Below are positions 25,201 through 32,864 of a DNA stretch of 64,000 bases, in pieces. Both the position numbers and the translations under genes were made by a program. The stretch comes from Agromyces sp. CF514 (GTDB taxonomy: Bacteria > Actinomycetota > Actinomycetes > Actinomycetales > Microbacteriaceae), in contig NZ_FOZD01000003.1 in the NCBI RefSeq assembly GCF_900113185.1, positions 62,001-126,000 of the forward strand, in the 5' to 3' direction. Numbering within the stretch: the first letter of the stretch is position 1; each line of letters starts with the position of its first letter. The notes beneath the pieces are model-generated. The model saw nothing but the letters and a program-made list of their open reading frames with translations, did not search any database and had not been told where the DNA came from.

Positions 25201-26562
25201 GGGTTCGACAATGCGGATGTCGTGCTGTCGGGTTCGGCCAACCCCACGACGGCGGTCGTCGCCGGGGTGGGCGCCTCGTACACGGTGCAGGTGTCGGGCA
25301 TGAGCGCGAACGGCCTGGTCATCGCGGAGGTCGCCGCGGGCGCTGCCGAGGATGCCGCGGGCAACCTGTCGGAGGCGTCGACGTCGGTCGACAACGAGGT
25401 CACGTTCACCGGGGTCGATGACGTGGCGCCGACGGTGACGATCGAGCAGGGTGCTGCGCAGACCGATCCGACCGGGACGTCGCCGATCGTGTTCGAGGTG
25501 GAGTTCAGTGAACTGGTGACCGGGTTCGACAACGCCGATGTCGTCTTGAGCGGGCCGGCGAACCCGACGACGGCGGTGGTCTCGGGTGCGGGCGCGTCGT
25601 ACACGGTCGAGGTGTCGGGCATGTCGGCCGATGGGCTGGTCATCGCCGAGGTGGTCGCGGGCGCCGCGGAGGACGCGGCCGGCAACCTCTCGGAGGCGTC
25701 GACGTCGGTCGACAACGAGGTGACCTTCCAGTACGACGAGGGCGACGTGACGGCCCCGACGGTCACGATCGAGCAGGGTGGGTCGCAGGGTGATCCCGCG
25801 TTGGTGTCGTCGCAGCCGGTGGTGTTCGACGTGGTGTTCAGCGAACCGGTGTCGGGGTTCGTGAACACGGACGTGGTGCTCAGCGGTTCGGGCAATCCGA
25901 CGACGGCGGTCGTGACGCCGGTGTCGTCGTCGGCGTACACGGTCGAGGTCTCCGGTGCGGTCGCGGGTGAGGTGGTCGCGGAGGTCGTCGCGGGTGCGGC
26001 GGAGGATGCGGCGGGCAACCTCTCGGAGGCGTCGACGTCGGTGGACAACGTCGTGACGCTCGAGGATGTCGCGTCGCCCGACCCGCTGACGATCACGGCA
26101 CCCGACGACATCGTGGTCGAGGTGCCGTTCGGCGAGACGGGCGCGAACGTCGACTTCGACGCGCCGACGACGACGGGCGGCGTGGCACCGGTCACGGTCG
26201 ACTGCGATGCGACGTCGGGCGACTTCTTCGCGATCGGGGTCACGACCGTGACGTGCACGGCGACCGACTCGGCGCCGCCCGAGCAGATCGTGCTGTTCGC
26301 GGTCGCCACCGACTCGTTCACCATCACCGTGAACGAGGGCGACGAGCCCCCTGGCGAGCCCACACCTACGCCGACCGATCCCGGCACGCCGGGCGGCGGC
26401 TCGGGCTCCGGCTCCTCAGGCGGCACGACCGGCGGAATGGCGGCGACCGGCGTGGAGTCGATGCCGACGCTCCTGATCGGCCTCGGCATGCTGCTGGCCG
26501 GCGGGCTGGCGCTGCGCCTGCGTTCCCGCGCACGCCGCGCCGCGGCATCCGCCCGTCGATGA
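22282..26562 (+). CDS. Large repeat-rich cell-wall surface protein
   Basis: The 1426-residue protein has a long signal peptide (hydrophobic stretch ending GAPAFA, about residue 57). A unique acidic region of about 430 residues follows, then two Calx-beta-like repeats (about 486-595 and 607-723, each with TSAADFTPI and GSATVTIIDDE). Five Ig-like repeats of 107-109 residues (726-1261) each begin APTVTIEQG. A HYR-type domain (about 1265-1355) precedes a Gly/Ser/Pro-rich stalk. The C-terminus has MAATG (1386-1390), a hydrophobic segment and an Arg-rich tail, like the LAxTG signal of class E sortases but with Met for Leu. It is probably a calcium-binding adhesin or matrix protein on the cell wall. 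AGGAGG 5 bases upstream fixes ATG 22282. Confidence 0.83.
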   Translation: MSERVPWQQAFSARPEPIERTTRRGIRSLVPLKALLAGLASAALVVLSIGAPAFAAPPSFVDPPTRLYMAPAGSLPVTIPDGFPTVIPEGDLKFDGGTDLISQDVRTIEIESGEDGCAMAAPDWNQGGCTAVQLSVSHGTLTFDPLPSVEDDGDSDFDVLKFADGALERDKHELSELPAAAVAIIGTTAQVNAALATLVYTPDTDEDDDGTADDPYFYNGSNPESIDLLMAPGDSTMDTVNADIEIRVQRINEFPEVTVPDQVFQVPSGGTGFLGDAGDDTGQPDEEDWNVVDEDNDENDENDTLDGPGDEWLLISWADCGTFSMPASPFTIYDDLEQLFGDALDLGLEPDPADPEYAEYQTNKTALIEAAMAALPDEVKNLPFATGNPSDPHSAFAGVVSGLNAIDSLNYALDNVEFQATGLADVTCTVRYLVSDLGNNGLPVQYLGDPPYGIQVPFFGFDFDTNDFPTVEKVVVEVGDGTTIEVALPTDVSVPEGGATTVPLTVSPATHPAFAVTISTAAVAPTSAADFTPIAAQTFTVPEDAASIDIPVDALQDTDLDPGETYTVTIDGFPADPPFPAGFDAAITDGSATVTIIDDEVPNELLELSLPTDVAVAEGAASTVPLVVSPTTHPAFDVTISTTAVPPTSAADFTPITAQAFTVPADAASIDIPVDALQDLDLDPGETYTVTIDGVPGSPPPGFDVAITDGSATVTIIDDETEDTIAPTVTIEQGAAQADPTDASPIVFDVEFSEPVTGFDNADVVLSGSANPTTAVVSGAGASYTVEVSGMSANGLVVAEVAAGAAEDAAGNLSEASTSVDNEVTFTGVDDVAPTVTIEQGAAQADPTGTSPIVFEVEFSEPVTGFGPADVVLSGAANPTTAVVSGTAANYTVEVSGMSADGLVVAEVAAGAAEDAAGNLSEASTSVDNEVTFEYDEGDVTAPTVTIEQGAAQADPTDASPIVFEVEFSEPVTGFDNADVVLSGSANPTTAVVAGVGASYTVQVSGMSANGLVIAEVAAGAAEDAAGNLSEASTSVDNEVTFTGVDDVAPTVTIEQGAAQTDPTGTSPIVFEVEFSELVTGFDNADVVLSGPANPTTAVVSGAGASYTVEVSGMSADGLVIAEVVAGAAEDAAGNLSEASTSVDNEVTFQYDEGDVTAPTVTIEQGGSQGDPALVSSQPVVFDVVFSEPVSGFVNTDVVLSGSGNPTTAVVTPVSSSAYTVEVSGAVAGEVVAEVVAGAAEDAAGNLSEASTSVDNVVTLEDVASPDPLTITAPDDIVVEVPFGETGANVDFDAPTTTGGVAPVTVDCDATSGDFFAIGVTTVTCTATDSAPPEQIVLFAVATDSFTITVNEGDEPPGEPTPTPTDPGTPGGGSGSGSSGGTTGGMAATGVESMPTLLIGLGMLLAGGLALRLRSRARRAAASARR
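24457..26064 (+). repeat. Five Ig-like coding repeats in a nested dimer pattern
   Basis: Units start at 24457, 24778, 25105, 25426 and 25753. Their lengths alternate 321, 327, 321, 327 bases. The junction after units 1 and 3 encodes TGVDDV; that after units 2 and 4 encodes YDEGDVT. Thus units 1-2 and 3-4 are two copies of a 648-base dimer, and unit 5 is more divergent. Confidence 0.85.
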
Positions 26563-26574
26563 GGACGACCGGGA

Positions 26575-28770
26575 CTACTTGCCGATCGTGAGGCCGGCGC
26601 GCACGAGCTGCGGCACCGAGGCGTCGGGCAGGTAGGCGCGCACGAGGGCGATGCCGATGCGCGCGAGGTCGGCGCCGTCGCTATAGAGGAGGTACATCGG
26701 CTCGGCCCGCGGGTTGAACTTCTGCTTGAAGCGGTGGAGCGAGCGGAAGCCGTACGCCGGTTCGAGGATGCCGCCGAGCCGATCGAGGACGACCTCGATC
26801 TGTCGTTCGTCCTCGGGGTCCTCGGATCGTGCCAGCGGGGCGCCCGAGAGCGACAGGAACTCCGCACCCTCGTCGCGGAACGCGAGTGCCGACGACCCGA
26901 TCAGGAACTCCATGACCGGCGGGAACGAGCCCCCGTCGCGGCGACGCATGAGGTCGAGCGTCCACCCGCGCACCCGCCCGCCGGGCGCGTAGACCGGAAG
27001 CCAGCTCAGGAAGCCCTGCACCGTGCCGTCGGCGGCCGTGGCGATCGCCGTGCGCACGGCCGGGTCGAGCGCCTCGTCGATCGAGCCGAGCGTGAAGCGC
27101 ATCTCGGGCAGGCCCTTGTCGCCGACCCACTGCTCGGAGATCTCGGTGATCTGCGCACGAACCGACCGCGGCTCCGACGCGAGGGTCGTGAGCCGGAACG
27201 TCACGCCGTCACGGGAGCCCCGGTTGATGGCGGTGCGGACGGCGCCCCACTTCTTGCCCGTGAACTCGAGACCCGGGAGGTCGACGATGGTGTCCTCGGC
27301 GACCTGGATCGCCTGCCAGCCGGCCGGCATGACGTCGCGGGTGGCCTGCCCGGCGCTGAAGACGCAGACGGTGAACCCGGCGCGTTCGGCGGAGTCGACG
27401 AACTCGGTCAGCGTCGCGGCGAGCCGGTCGGGGCTCGCGATGGGGTCGCCGAGCACGAGCGCGACGCCCTGGTGCGTCTGGTACGCCACGACGGTGGAGG
27501 GGTCGGAGCCGAAGAAGTGCCGGTTGTCCCGCCACGTCGCCATCCACGAGAGGGCGCCGCCGCCGTCCTGCTGCACGATGCGGCGCACGTCGTCGATGCG
27601 CACGCCCGGGCGGTTGAGGCCCTTGTCGCCGGGCAGTCGTCGACGCAGCCGGGCGCGGAAGGCGCGGGCGCACACGCACAGCCAGACGAGCATGACGCCC
27701 CAGAGGAATCCGGATGCCGCGGCGAACGCGAGTCCCTCACGACCGGCTTCATCGGGCGACATGTCGTACAGCTCGGGGTGGGCGATGAGGAACACCGCGA
27801 GCGCACCCGCGAGCACGTTGATGCTCGCCAGGACCACCGTGACGACCATCGCCACGCGATAGCCGCGCAGCAGGCCCGGCGCGACGACCAGCACGACGAT
27901 CGCGTCGAAGAGCACGTCGACCATGTCGAGGCCGCCGACGGAGGTCATGCCGAACGGCCCGTACGTCGGCGCGATCGACGCGATGACCTGCACGACGGTC
28001 AGGGCGACGACCATGACGAACGCCACGTACCGCTGCTCGCGGACCGTCGGCTTCGTGAACGAGCCCGCGTTGATGAGCAGCACCATGCCGACGGCGAAGG
28101 CGTGCTCCACGTCGGCGACCGTCCCGAGGAACAGCACGCTCACGAGCGTGAAGGCCGTGAGCACGAGCAGTGCGCGGCCGCGCCACGGCGATCCGAGGCT
28201 CGCGGCCGCCGCGGTGATGCACGCGAACACGCCGCCCGACGGCCCCACGTCGACCTGGGTCACGAGCGACTCGGCCCAGTGCGATCCCATCCAGGCGAAC
28301 CCGGCGATCGCGATCGCGGCGCTGACGACGGCGAGCACCTGGCCGCCGAAGAAGTAGAAGGCCGCGCGACCCGAGCCCCGCCGGAGCTCGAGCCAGCCGA
28401 CGCCCGCCGCGGTGAGCAGCAGCACGAGGTAACCCCAGGGCTCGGCGACCAGGAAGGTGCCCGTGATGGTCGTCCACCACCGGCCGTCCATGAACGACGG
28501 CGCGCCGTAGGCGAAGGTCTCGTACCAGTCGGCCTCGCTCGTCGGCGACGTGAAGCCGCCGACCAGGATGCCGACGAGCACGAGCGTCGCGAGCAGCGCG
28601 ATCGTGAACGGCAGGCGCCCGGCGATGCGGAACGCCCGGCGCGCCGGCGACGGCGCCGCTGGTGCCGCAGGTGCCGCGGGCGTCGGGTTGCGCGGCCCGG
28701 CTTCGGGCGATTCGTCCGGCTTCAGGGCGACCGAGGTCGCCTCGGGCGCCGTGTTCGTCGAGTCGGTCAT
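26575..28770 (-). CDS. Rhomboid-like/lysyl-phosphatidylglycerol-synthase fusion membrane protein
   Basis: The 731-residue protein has an Ala/Pro-rich cytoplasmic start and about ten membrane helices, then a soluble C-terminal domain from about residue 385. That domain (TWRDNRHFFGSD, VALVLGDPIASP, NRGSRDGVTF, GWTLDLMRRR, VMEFLIGSSA, FLSLSGAPLA, FNPRAEPMYLLY) is of the DUF2156/MprF catalytic type that transfers an amino acid from tRNA to phosphatidylglycerol. The first six helices resemble a rhomboid protease, with GPSGG (Ser178) in one helix and EHAFAVG (His223) two helices later. The usual MprF flippase segment is therefore replaced by a rhomboid-like fold. It may modify membrane charge and resistance to cationic peptides. 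ATG 28770 fits GGGGGAG better than the ATG at 28785. It is convergent with the surface-protein gene, 12 bases apart. Confidence 0.78.
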   Translation of the reverse strand: MTDSTNTAPEATSVALKPDESPEAGPRNPTPAAPAAPAAPSPARRAFRIAGRLPFTIALLATLVLVGILVGGFTSPTSEADWYETFAYGAPSFMDGRWWTTITGTFLVAEPWGYLVLLLTAAGVGWLELRRGSGRAAFYFFGGQVLAVVSAAIAIAGFAWMGSHWAESLVTQVDVGPSGGVFACITAAAASLGSPWRGRALLVLTAFTLVSVLFLGTVADVEHAFAVGMVLLINAGSFTKPTVREQRYVAFVMVVALTVVQVIASIAPTYGPFGMTSVGGLDMVDVLFDAIVVLVVAPGLLRGYRVAMVVTVVLASINVLAGALAVFLIAHPELYDMSPDEAGREGLAFAAASGFLWGVMLVWLCVCARAFRARLRRRLPGDKGLNRPGVRIDDVRRIVQQDGGGALSWMATWRDNRHFFGSDPSTVVAYQTHQGVALVLGDPIASPDRLAATLTEFVDSAERAGFTVCVFSAGQATRDVMPAGWQAIQVAEDTIVDLPGLEFTGKKWGAVRTAINRGSRDGVTFRLTTLASEPRSVRAQITEISEQWVGDKGLPEMRFTLGSIDEALDPAVRTAIATAADGTVQGFLSWLPVYAPGGRVRGWTLDLMRRRDGGSFPPVMEFLIGSSALAFRDEGAEFLSLSGAPLARSEDPEDERQIEVVLDRLGGILEPAYGFRSLHRFKQKFNPRAEPMYLLYSDGADLARIGIALVRAYLPDASVPQLVRAGLTIGK

Positions 28771-28829
28771 CCGGACTCCCCCCATGCGACCGCATCCGGG
28801 GGCAGACTATCCCACCGGGGTGCTGCGGG

Positions 28830-30245
28830 TCAGTAGCCGCCTGCTGCCAGGTGCGTCGCCGCCGAGGCGAGGTCGTCGGCCACCTCGTCGGTGCCGTCGC
28901 GTACGGCCCCGACGGTCACGCGCACGAAGTCGCCCCCTGCGCGCTGGCGCATGCCGTTCGCGGCATCCGTCGCATCGGATGCCGCGAGGAACGGCGTGCC
29001 CGCAGCCACGCGGATGCCGGCTGCCGCCAGCTGCACGAGCGCGGATCGCTCGCCGAGCACCGGCATCCAGAGGTTGATGCCGTCGGCGGGTGCTGCGGCG
29101 ACGCCGCGGGAGCGCAGGGCCTCGCCGAGCGAGCGCTGGCGGGTGTAGTAGGCGCGCCGCGCCTCGGTCACGGTGTCGATGGCGCTGCCGTCGGTGAGCA
29201 GGTCGAGCAGGATCGTCTGCAGCATGCGCGAGGTCCAGCCGGGCCCCAGCATCCGACGCCCGGCGATGTGCTCGACGAGGTCGCGGGGGCCGCCGAGCGC
29301 CGCGATGCGCAGGTCGGGGCCGTGCGACTTCGAGAAGCTCCGCACGTGCACGACGCGGTCGGGCAGCCACGTGCCGAGGGTCACGTCGCCCTCGATGGAG
29401 ATGAGTCCCGAGTGGTCGTCCTCGATGACGATGAGGTCGTCGACGCGTTCGGCGGCCTCGATCGTGCGGGCGAGCGCCTCGGCGCGCTCCGGGGTCATGG
29501 ACGCGCCGGTGGGGTTCTGCGCGCGGGGCTGCAGCAGCACGGCCGCCGGGCGCTTGCGCAGCGCGGCCGCGAGCGACTCGGGCCGCATGCCGTGCTCGTC
29601 GAGGCGCACGGGCAGCGGCACGGCGCCCAGCACCTCGAGGAGGTCGAGGAACGGTGGGAAGCCGGGGCTCTCCACGGCGACCCGGTCGCCGAAGCGCACG
29701 ACCTGCTCGAGGGTTCGCGAGATCGCGTCGAGGGCGCCGTCGACGACCATGATCGCCTCGGCGTCGCTCGGCCAGGAGTCGCGGAGCACCCGGGCGAGGG
29801 CGGGGATGACGGGTTCGGCCTGGTAGCTCCCGGTCTCGGCCTTCGCCGAGACGCGTGAGAGTGCGGGGCCGAGCGCGGGCAGCAGCAGCGGGTCGGGCGT
29901 GCCGCGCGAGAGGTCGAGTCGAACGGGGTCGTCGGGTGCGGCCATGCCGCGCATGCGCGGGGCCAGCCGCGCGGGCGCCGCGCTCCGCACGAAGCTGCCG
30001 GCGCGGCCGCGGCTCTCGATGAGGCCCGCGCGTGCGAGAGCCTGCCACGCCTGGCTGATGGTGGCCGGGCTCACGCCCAGTGCGGCCGCGAGTTCGCGCA
30101 CGGTCGGGAGCCGCTCGCCGGCGGCGAGCTCCCCGGCGTTGACCAGCCGGGCGACCTCGCCGGCGATGCTTCGCGGCGACGAGTCGGCGAACTCGGCGAG
30201 GTCGATCAGTCGAACGGCGTCCACACGAATACCTGACACCACCAT
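28830..30245 (-). CDS. MocR-type regulator (GntR domain fused to aminotransferase fold)
   Basis: The 471-residue protein has an N-terminal GntR winged helix (RSIAGEVARLVNAGELAAGERLPTVRELAAALGVSPATISQAW, about 25-70) and a fold-type-I aminotransferase domain. FSKSHGPDLRIA (about 305-316) contains the lysine expected to bind PLP. MocR proteins usually sense PLP adducts of an amine or amino acid and control adjacent divergent genes. Here the divergent operon (30512 onwards) makes beta-alanine, so beta-alanine or a related omega-amino acid is an attractive effector, by inference only. GGAGG lies just 2 bases before ATG 30245, so the GTG codons at 30242 or 30239 may be the true start. Confidence 0.85.
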   Translation of the reverse strand: MVVSGIRVDAVRLIDLAEFADSSPRSIAGEVARLVNAGELAAGERLPTVRELAAALGVSPATISQAWQALARAGLIESRGRAGSFVRSAAPARLAPRMRGMAAPDDPVRLDLSRGTPDPLLLPALGPALSRVSAKAETGSYQAEPVIPALARVLRDSWPSDAEAIMVVDGALDAISRTLEQVVRFGDRVAVESPGFPPFLDLLEVLGAVPLPVRLDEHGMRPESLAAALRKRPAAVLLQPRAQNPTGASMTPERAEALARTIEAAERVDDLIVIEDDHSGLISIEGDVTLGTWLPDRVVHVRSFSKSHGPDLRIAALGGPRDLVEHIAGRRMLGPGWTSRMLQTILLDLLTDGSAIDTVTEARRAYYTRQRSLGEALRSRGVAAAPADGINLWMPVLGERSALVQLAAAGIRVAAGTPFLAASDATDAANGMRQRAGGDFVRVTVGAVRDGTDEVADDLASAATHLAAGGY

Positions 30246-30311
30246 TGCCTCCAGCGGGTGCGAGGGACAGGATGTTTAACCACAGCGTCACAGAGTGAAA
30301 CAGAAGAGAAA

Positions 30312-30326
30312 TGTTCAAGCCGAACA
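30312..30326. promoter_or_regulatory. Inverted repeat between mocR and pyrimidine operon
   Basis: TGTTC-AAGCC-GAACA forms a perfect 5-bp inverted repeat in an A/T-rich stretch of the 266-base divergent gap. It is a candidate site for the MocR-type regulator, but is short and unproven. Confidence 0.4.
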
Positions 30327-30368
30327 ATAACAGAACGGGCCACAAGCCTCGTCTTCGGCTATCCGTTC

Positions 30369-30404
30369 GGCAGTTCCACCGGCAGTTCCACCGGCAGTTC
30401 CATC
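30369..30404 (+). repeat. Three tandem 12-bp repeats in the operon leader
   Basis: GGCAGTTCCACC occurs twice in tandem and a third time as GGCAGTTCCATC. They lie 107-143 bases before the start of the beta-ureidopropionase gene. They may be direct-repeat operator sites or a slippage-prone leader. Confidence 0.7.
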
Positions 30405-30511
30405 GGTACATCTCGGCGTCGCAGCAGCACCCGACGAACACCTGACACGAGCACCACGCCAGGCGATCCTCGAGGCAACGGCAACGACGCCGCCCGACTC
30501 AGGAGACATTC

Positions 30512-31360
30512 ATGACGATCGTCAGAGCGGCCATCACCCAGACCACCTGGACCGGCGACAAGGAGTCGATGCTCGACAAGCACGAGCAGTTCGCCCGCGA
30601 CGCGAAGGCGCAGGGCGCCGAGGTGGTCTGCTTCCAGGAGCTGTTCTACGGGCCGTACTTCGGCATCACGCAAGACCAGAAGTACTACCGCTTCGCCGAA
30701 TCGGCCGAGGGTCCCATCGTGCAGCGCTTCGCCGACCTCGCCAAGCAGCTCGGCACCGTCATGGTGCTGCCGATCTACGAAGAGGCGCAGACCGGCGTCT
30801 ACTACAACACCTCGGTGCTCGTCGACGCAGACGGCACGATCCTCGGCAAGTACCGCAAGCACCACCTGCCCCACCTCGACCGGTTCTGGGAGAAGTTCTA
30901 CTTCCGCCCCGGCAACCTCGGCTACCCCGTCTTCGACACGGCCGTCGGCCGCGTCGGCATGTACATCTGCTACGACCGCCACTTCCCCGAGGGCTGGCGC
31001 GAGCTCGGCCTCGCCGATGCGCACATGGTCTTCAACCCGAACGCCACGAAGCCCGGCCTCTCGAACCGCCTGTGGGAGGTCGAGGGCCCTGCGGCGGCCG
31101 TCGCGAACGGCTACTTCGTGCTGCAGCCGAACCGAGTGGGCCGCGAGGACAACGAGTACGGCGACCTCGCGGTCGACTTCTACGGCACCAGCCAAGTCAT
31201 CGACCCCCGCGGCAACTTCGTGGGCGAGCGAGGCTCGGGCACCGATGAAGAGCTGCTCGTGCGCGACCTCGACCTCGACATGGTGCAGCAGATGCGCGAC
31301 GACTGGCAGTTCTACCGCGACCGCAGGCCCGACTCCTACACGCAGATCGCGAAGCCGTAA
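30512..31360 (+). CDS. Beta-ureidopropionase / N-carbamoyl amidase (nitrilase superfamily)
   Basis: The 282-residue protein has the nitrilase-superfamily triad: Glu43 in CFQELFYGPYF, Lys116 in GKYRKHHLPH and Cys153 in YICYDRHFPEG. The block HLDRFWEKFYFRPGN and the Cys context are typical of beta-ureidopropionases and N-carbamoylputrescine amidases. It should hydrolyse N-carbamoyl-beta-alanine to beta-alanine, CO2 and ammonia, the third step of reductive pyrimidine catabolism. It leads the operon with the dihydropyrimidinase 27 bases downstream, which supports that substrate. The start ATG 30512 follows AGGAGA. Expression is probably controlled by the divergent MocR-type regulator. Confidence 0.88.
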   Translation: MTIVRAAITQTTWTGDKESMLDKHEQFARDAKAQGAEVVCFQELFYGPYFGITQDQKYYRFAESAEGPIVQRFADLAKQLGTVMVLPIYEEAQTGVYYNTSVLVDADGTILGKYRKHHLPHLDRFWEKFYFRPGNLGYPVFDTAVGRVGMYICYDRHFPEGWRELGLADAHMVFNPNATKPGLSNRLWEVEGPAAAVANGYFVLQPNRVGREDNEYGDLAVDFYGTSQVIDPRGNFVGERGSGTDEELLVRDLDLDMVQQMRDDWQFYRDRRPDSYTQIAKP

Positions 31361-31387
31361 CCGAACGCCGACGCGAAGGAGCGAATC

Positions 31388-32824
31388 ATGGCCACCACCC
31401 TCATCTCCGGCGGCACCGTCGTCTCGGCCACGGGCCGCGCCGCGGCCGACGTGCTCGTCGACGGCGAGACCATCCGCGCGGTGCTCGCCCCGGGCAGCAC
31501 CCTCCTCGGAACGGATGTCGCGGCATCCGTCGACCGCGTGATCGACGCCACCGGCAAGTACGTGATCCCCGGCGGCATCGACGCGCACACGCACATGCAA
31601 CTGCCGTTCGGCGGCACCGAGGCATCCGACACCTTCGAGACCGGAACCCGGGCGGCTGCCCACGGCGGCACCACGTCGATCATCGACTTCGCGGTGCAGA
31701 CCTACGGACAGCGCATCCACGACGGGCTCGCCGCGTGGCACGAGAAGGCCGCGGGCAACTGCGCGATCGACTACGGCTTCCACCAGATCGTCGGCGACGT
31801 GAACGCCGACTCGCTGGCCGCGATGAAGACGCTGCCGGACGAGGGCATCACGAGCTTCAAGCTCTTCATGGCCTACCCGGGCGTCTTCTACTCCGACGAC
31901 GCGCAGATCCTGAAGGCCATGCAGGTCAGCCGGGACACCGGCCTGCTCACGATGATGCACGCCGAGAACGGGCCCGCGATCGACGTGCTCGCGCAGCAGC
32001 TCGTCGACGCCGGCAACACCGACCCGTACTACCACGGCATCGCCCGCGCCTGGGAGATGGAAGAGGAGGCGACGCACCGCGCGATCATGCTCGCCAAGCT
32101 CACGGGTGCTCCGCTCTACGTGGTCCACGTGAGCGCGAAGCAGGCCGTCGAGCAGCTCGCCTGGGCGCGCGACAAGGGCCAGAACGTGTTCGGCGAGACC
32201 TGCCCGCAGTACCTCTACCTCTCGCTCGAAGACCAGCTCGGGGCATCCGGACCCGAATGGGGTTCGTTCGAGGGCGCGAAGTGGGTGTGCTCGACGCCGC
32301 TGCGCTCGCGCGCCGAGGGCCACCAGCACTCGATGTGGCAGGCGCTGCGCACGAACGACCTGCAGATGGTCTCGACCGACCACTGCCCCTTCTGCATGAA
32401 GGACCAGAAGGAGCTCGGCCTCGGCGACTTCCGCAAGATCCCCAACGGCATCGGCTCGATCGAGCACCGCATGGACCTCATGTACCAGGGCGTCGTCACC
32501 GGCGAGATCACGCTCGAGCGCTGGGTCGAGCTCACCTCGACGACCCCCGCGCGCATGTTCGGCCTCTACGGGCGGAAGGGCGTGATCCAGCCGGGTGCCG
32601 ATGCCGACATCGTCGTCTACGACCCGAACGGGCACACCTCGATCGGCCTCGGCAAGACCCACCACATGAACATGGACTACTCCGCGTGGGAGGGCTACGA
32701 GATCGACGGCAAGGTCGACACGGTGCTCTCGCGCGGCAAGGTCATCGTCCACGACGACGCCTATCTCGGCGTCAAGGGCGACGGGAAGTACCTCAAGCGG
32801 GGCCTCAGCCAGTACCTGATCTGA
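31388..32824 (+). CDS. hydA: Dihydropyrimidinase (hydantoinase family)
   Basis: The 478-residue zinc amidohydrolase has GGIDAHTHMQLPFGG (about 59-73), the carboxylated-lysine region TSFKLFMAYPG (Lys about 159), the His ligands in MMHAENG and VVHVSAKQ, and the catalytic Asp in STDHCPF. Length and motifs match dihydropyrimidinase/D-hydantoinase rather than dihydroorotase. It opens dihydrouracil or dihydrothymine to N-carbamoyl-beta-alanine or its methyl homologue in the cytoplasm. The product is the substrate of the preceding gene. AAGGAG lies just upstream of ATG 31388. The later semialdehyde dehydrogenase and aminotransferase complete the route. Confidence 0.93.
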   Translation: MATTLISGGTVVSATGRAAADVLVDGETIRAVLAPGSTLLGTDVAASVDRVIDATGKYVIPGGIDAHTHMQLPFGGTEASDTFETGTRAAAHGGTTSIIDFAVQTYGQRIHDGLAAWHEKAAGNCAIDYGFHQIVGDVNADSLAAMKTLPDEGITSFKLFMAYPGVFYSDDAQILKAMQVSRDTGLLTMMHAENGPAIDVLAQQLVDAGNTDPYYHGIARAWEMEEEATHRAIMLAKLTGAPLYVVHVSAKQAVEQLAWARDKGQNVFGETCPQYLYLSLEDQLGASGPEWGSFEGAKWVCSTPLRSRAEGHQHSMWQALRTNDLQMVSTDHCPFCMKDQKELGLGDFRKIPNGIGSIEHRMDLMYQGVVTGEITLERWVELTSTTPARMFGLYGRKGVIQPGADADIVVYDPNGHTSIGLGKTHHMNMDYSAWEGYEIDGKVDTVLSRGKVIVHDDAYLGVKGDGKYLKRGLSQYLI

Positions 32825-32864
32825 GCCAGAGCCCCCGCCCGCCCGCCATCGAACGGAGCCCCCC

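Noticed and set aside
24457..26064. CRISPR array or non-coding tandem array
   Set aside because: Repeats are over 300 bases, in frame and translate to Ig-like domains; there are no spacers and no cas genes.
26734..28836. A plus-strand open frame of 700 codons opposite the rhomboid/lysyl-phosphatidylglycerol synthase gene
   Set aside because: It is extremely rich in Arg, Glu, Asp and His, with no hydrophobic core or recognisable domain, and is antisense to a clear membrane enzyme.
30369..30404. CRISPR-like array of short repeats
   Set aside because: The three 12-base units are directly adjacent with no spacers.
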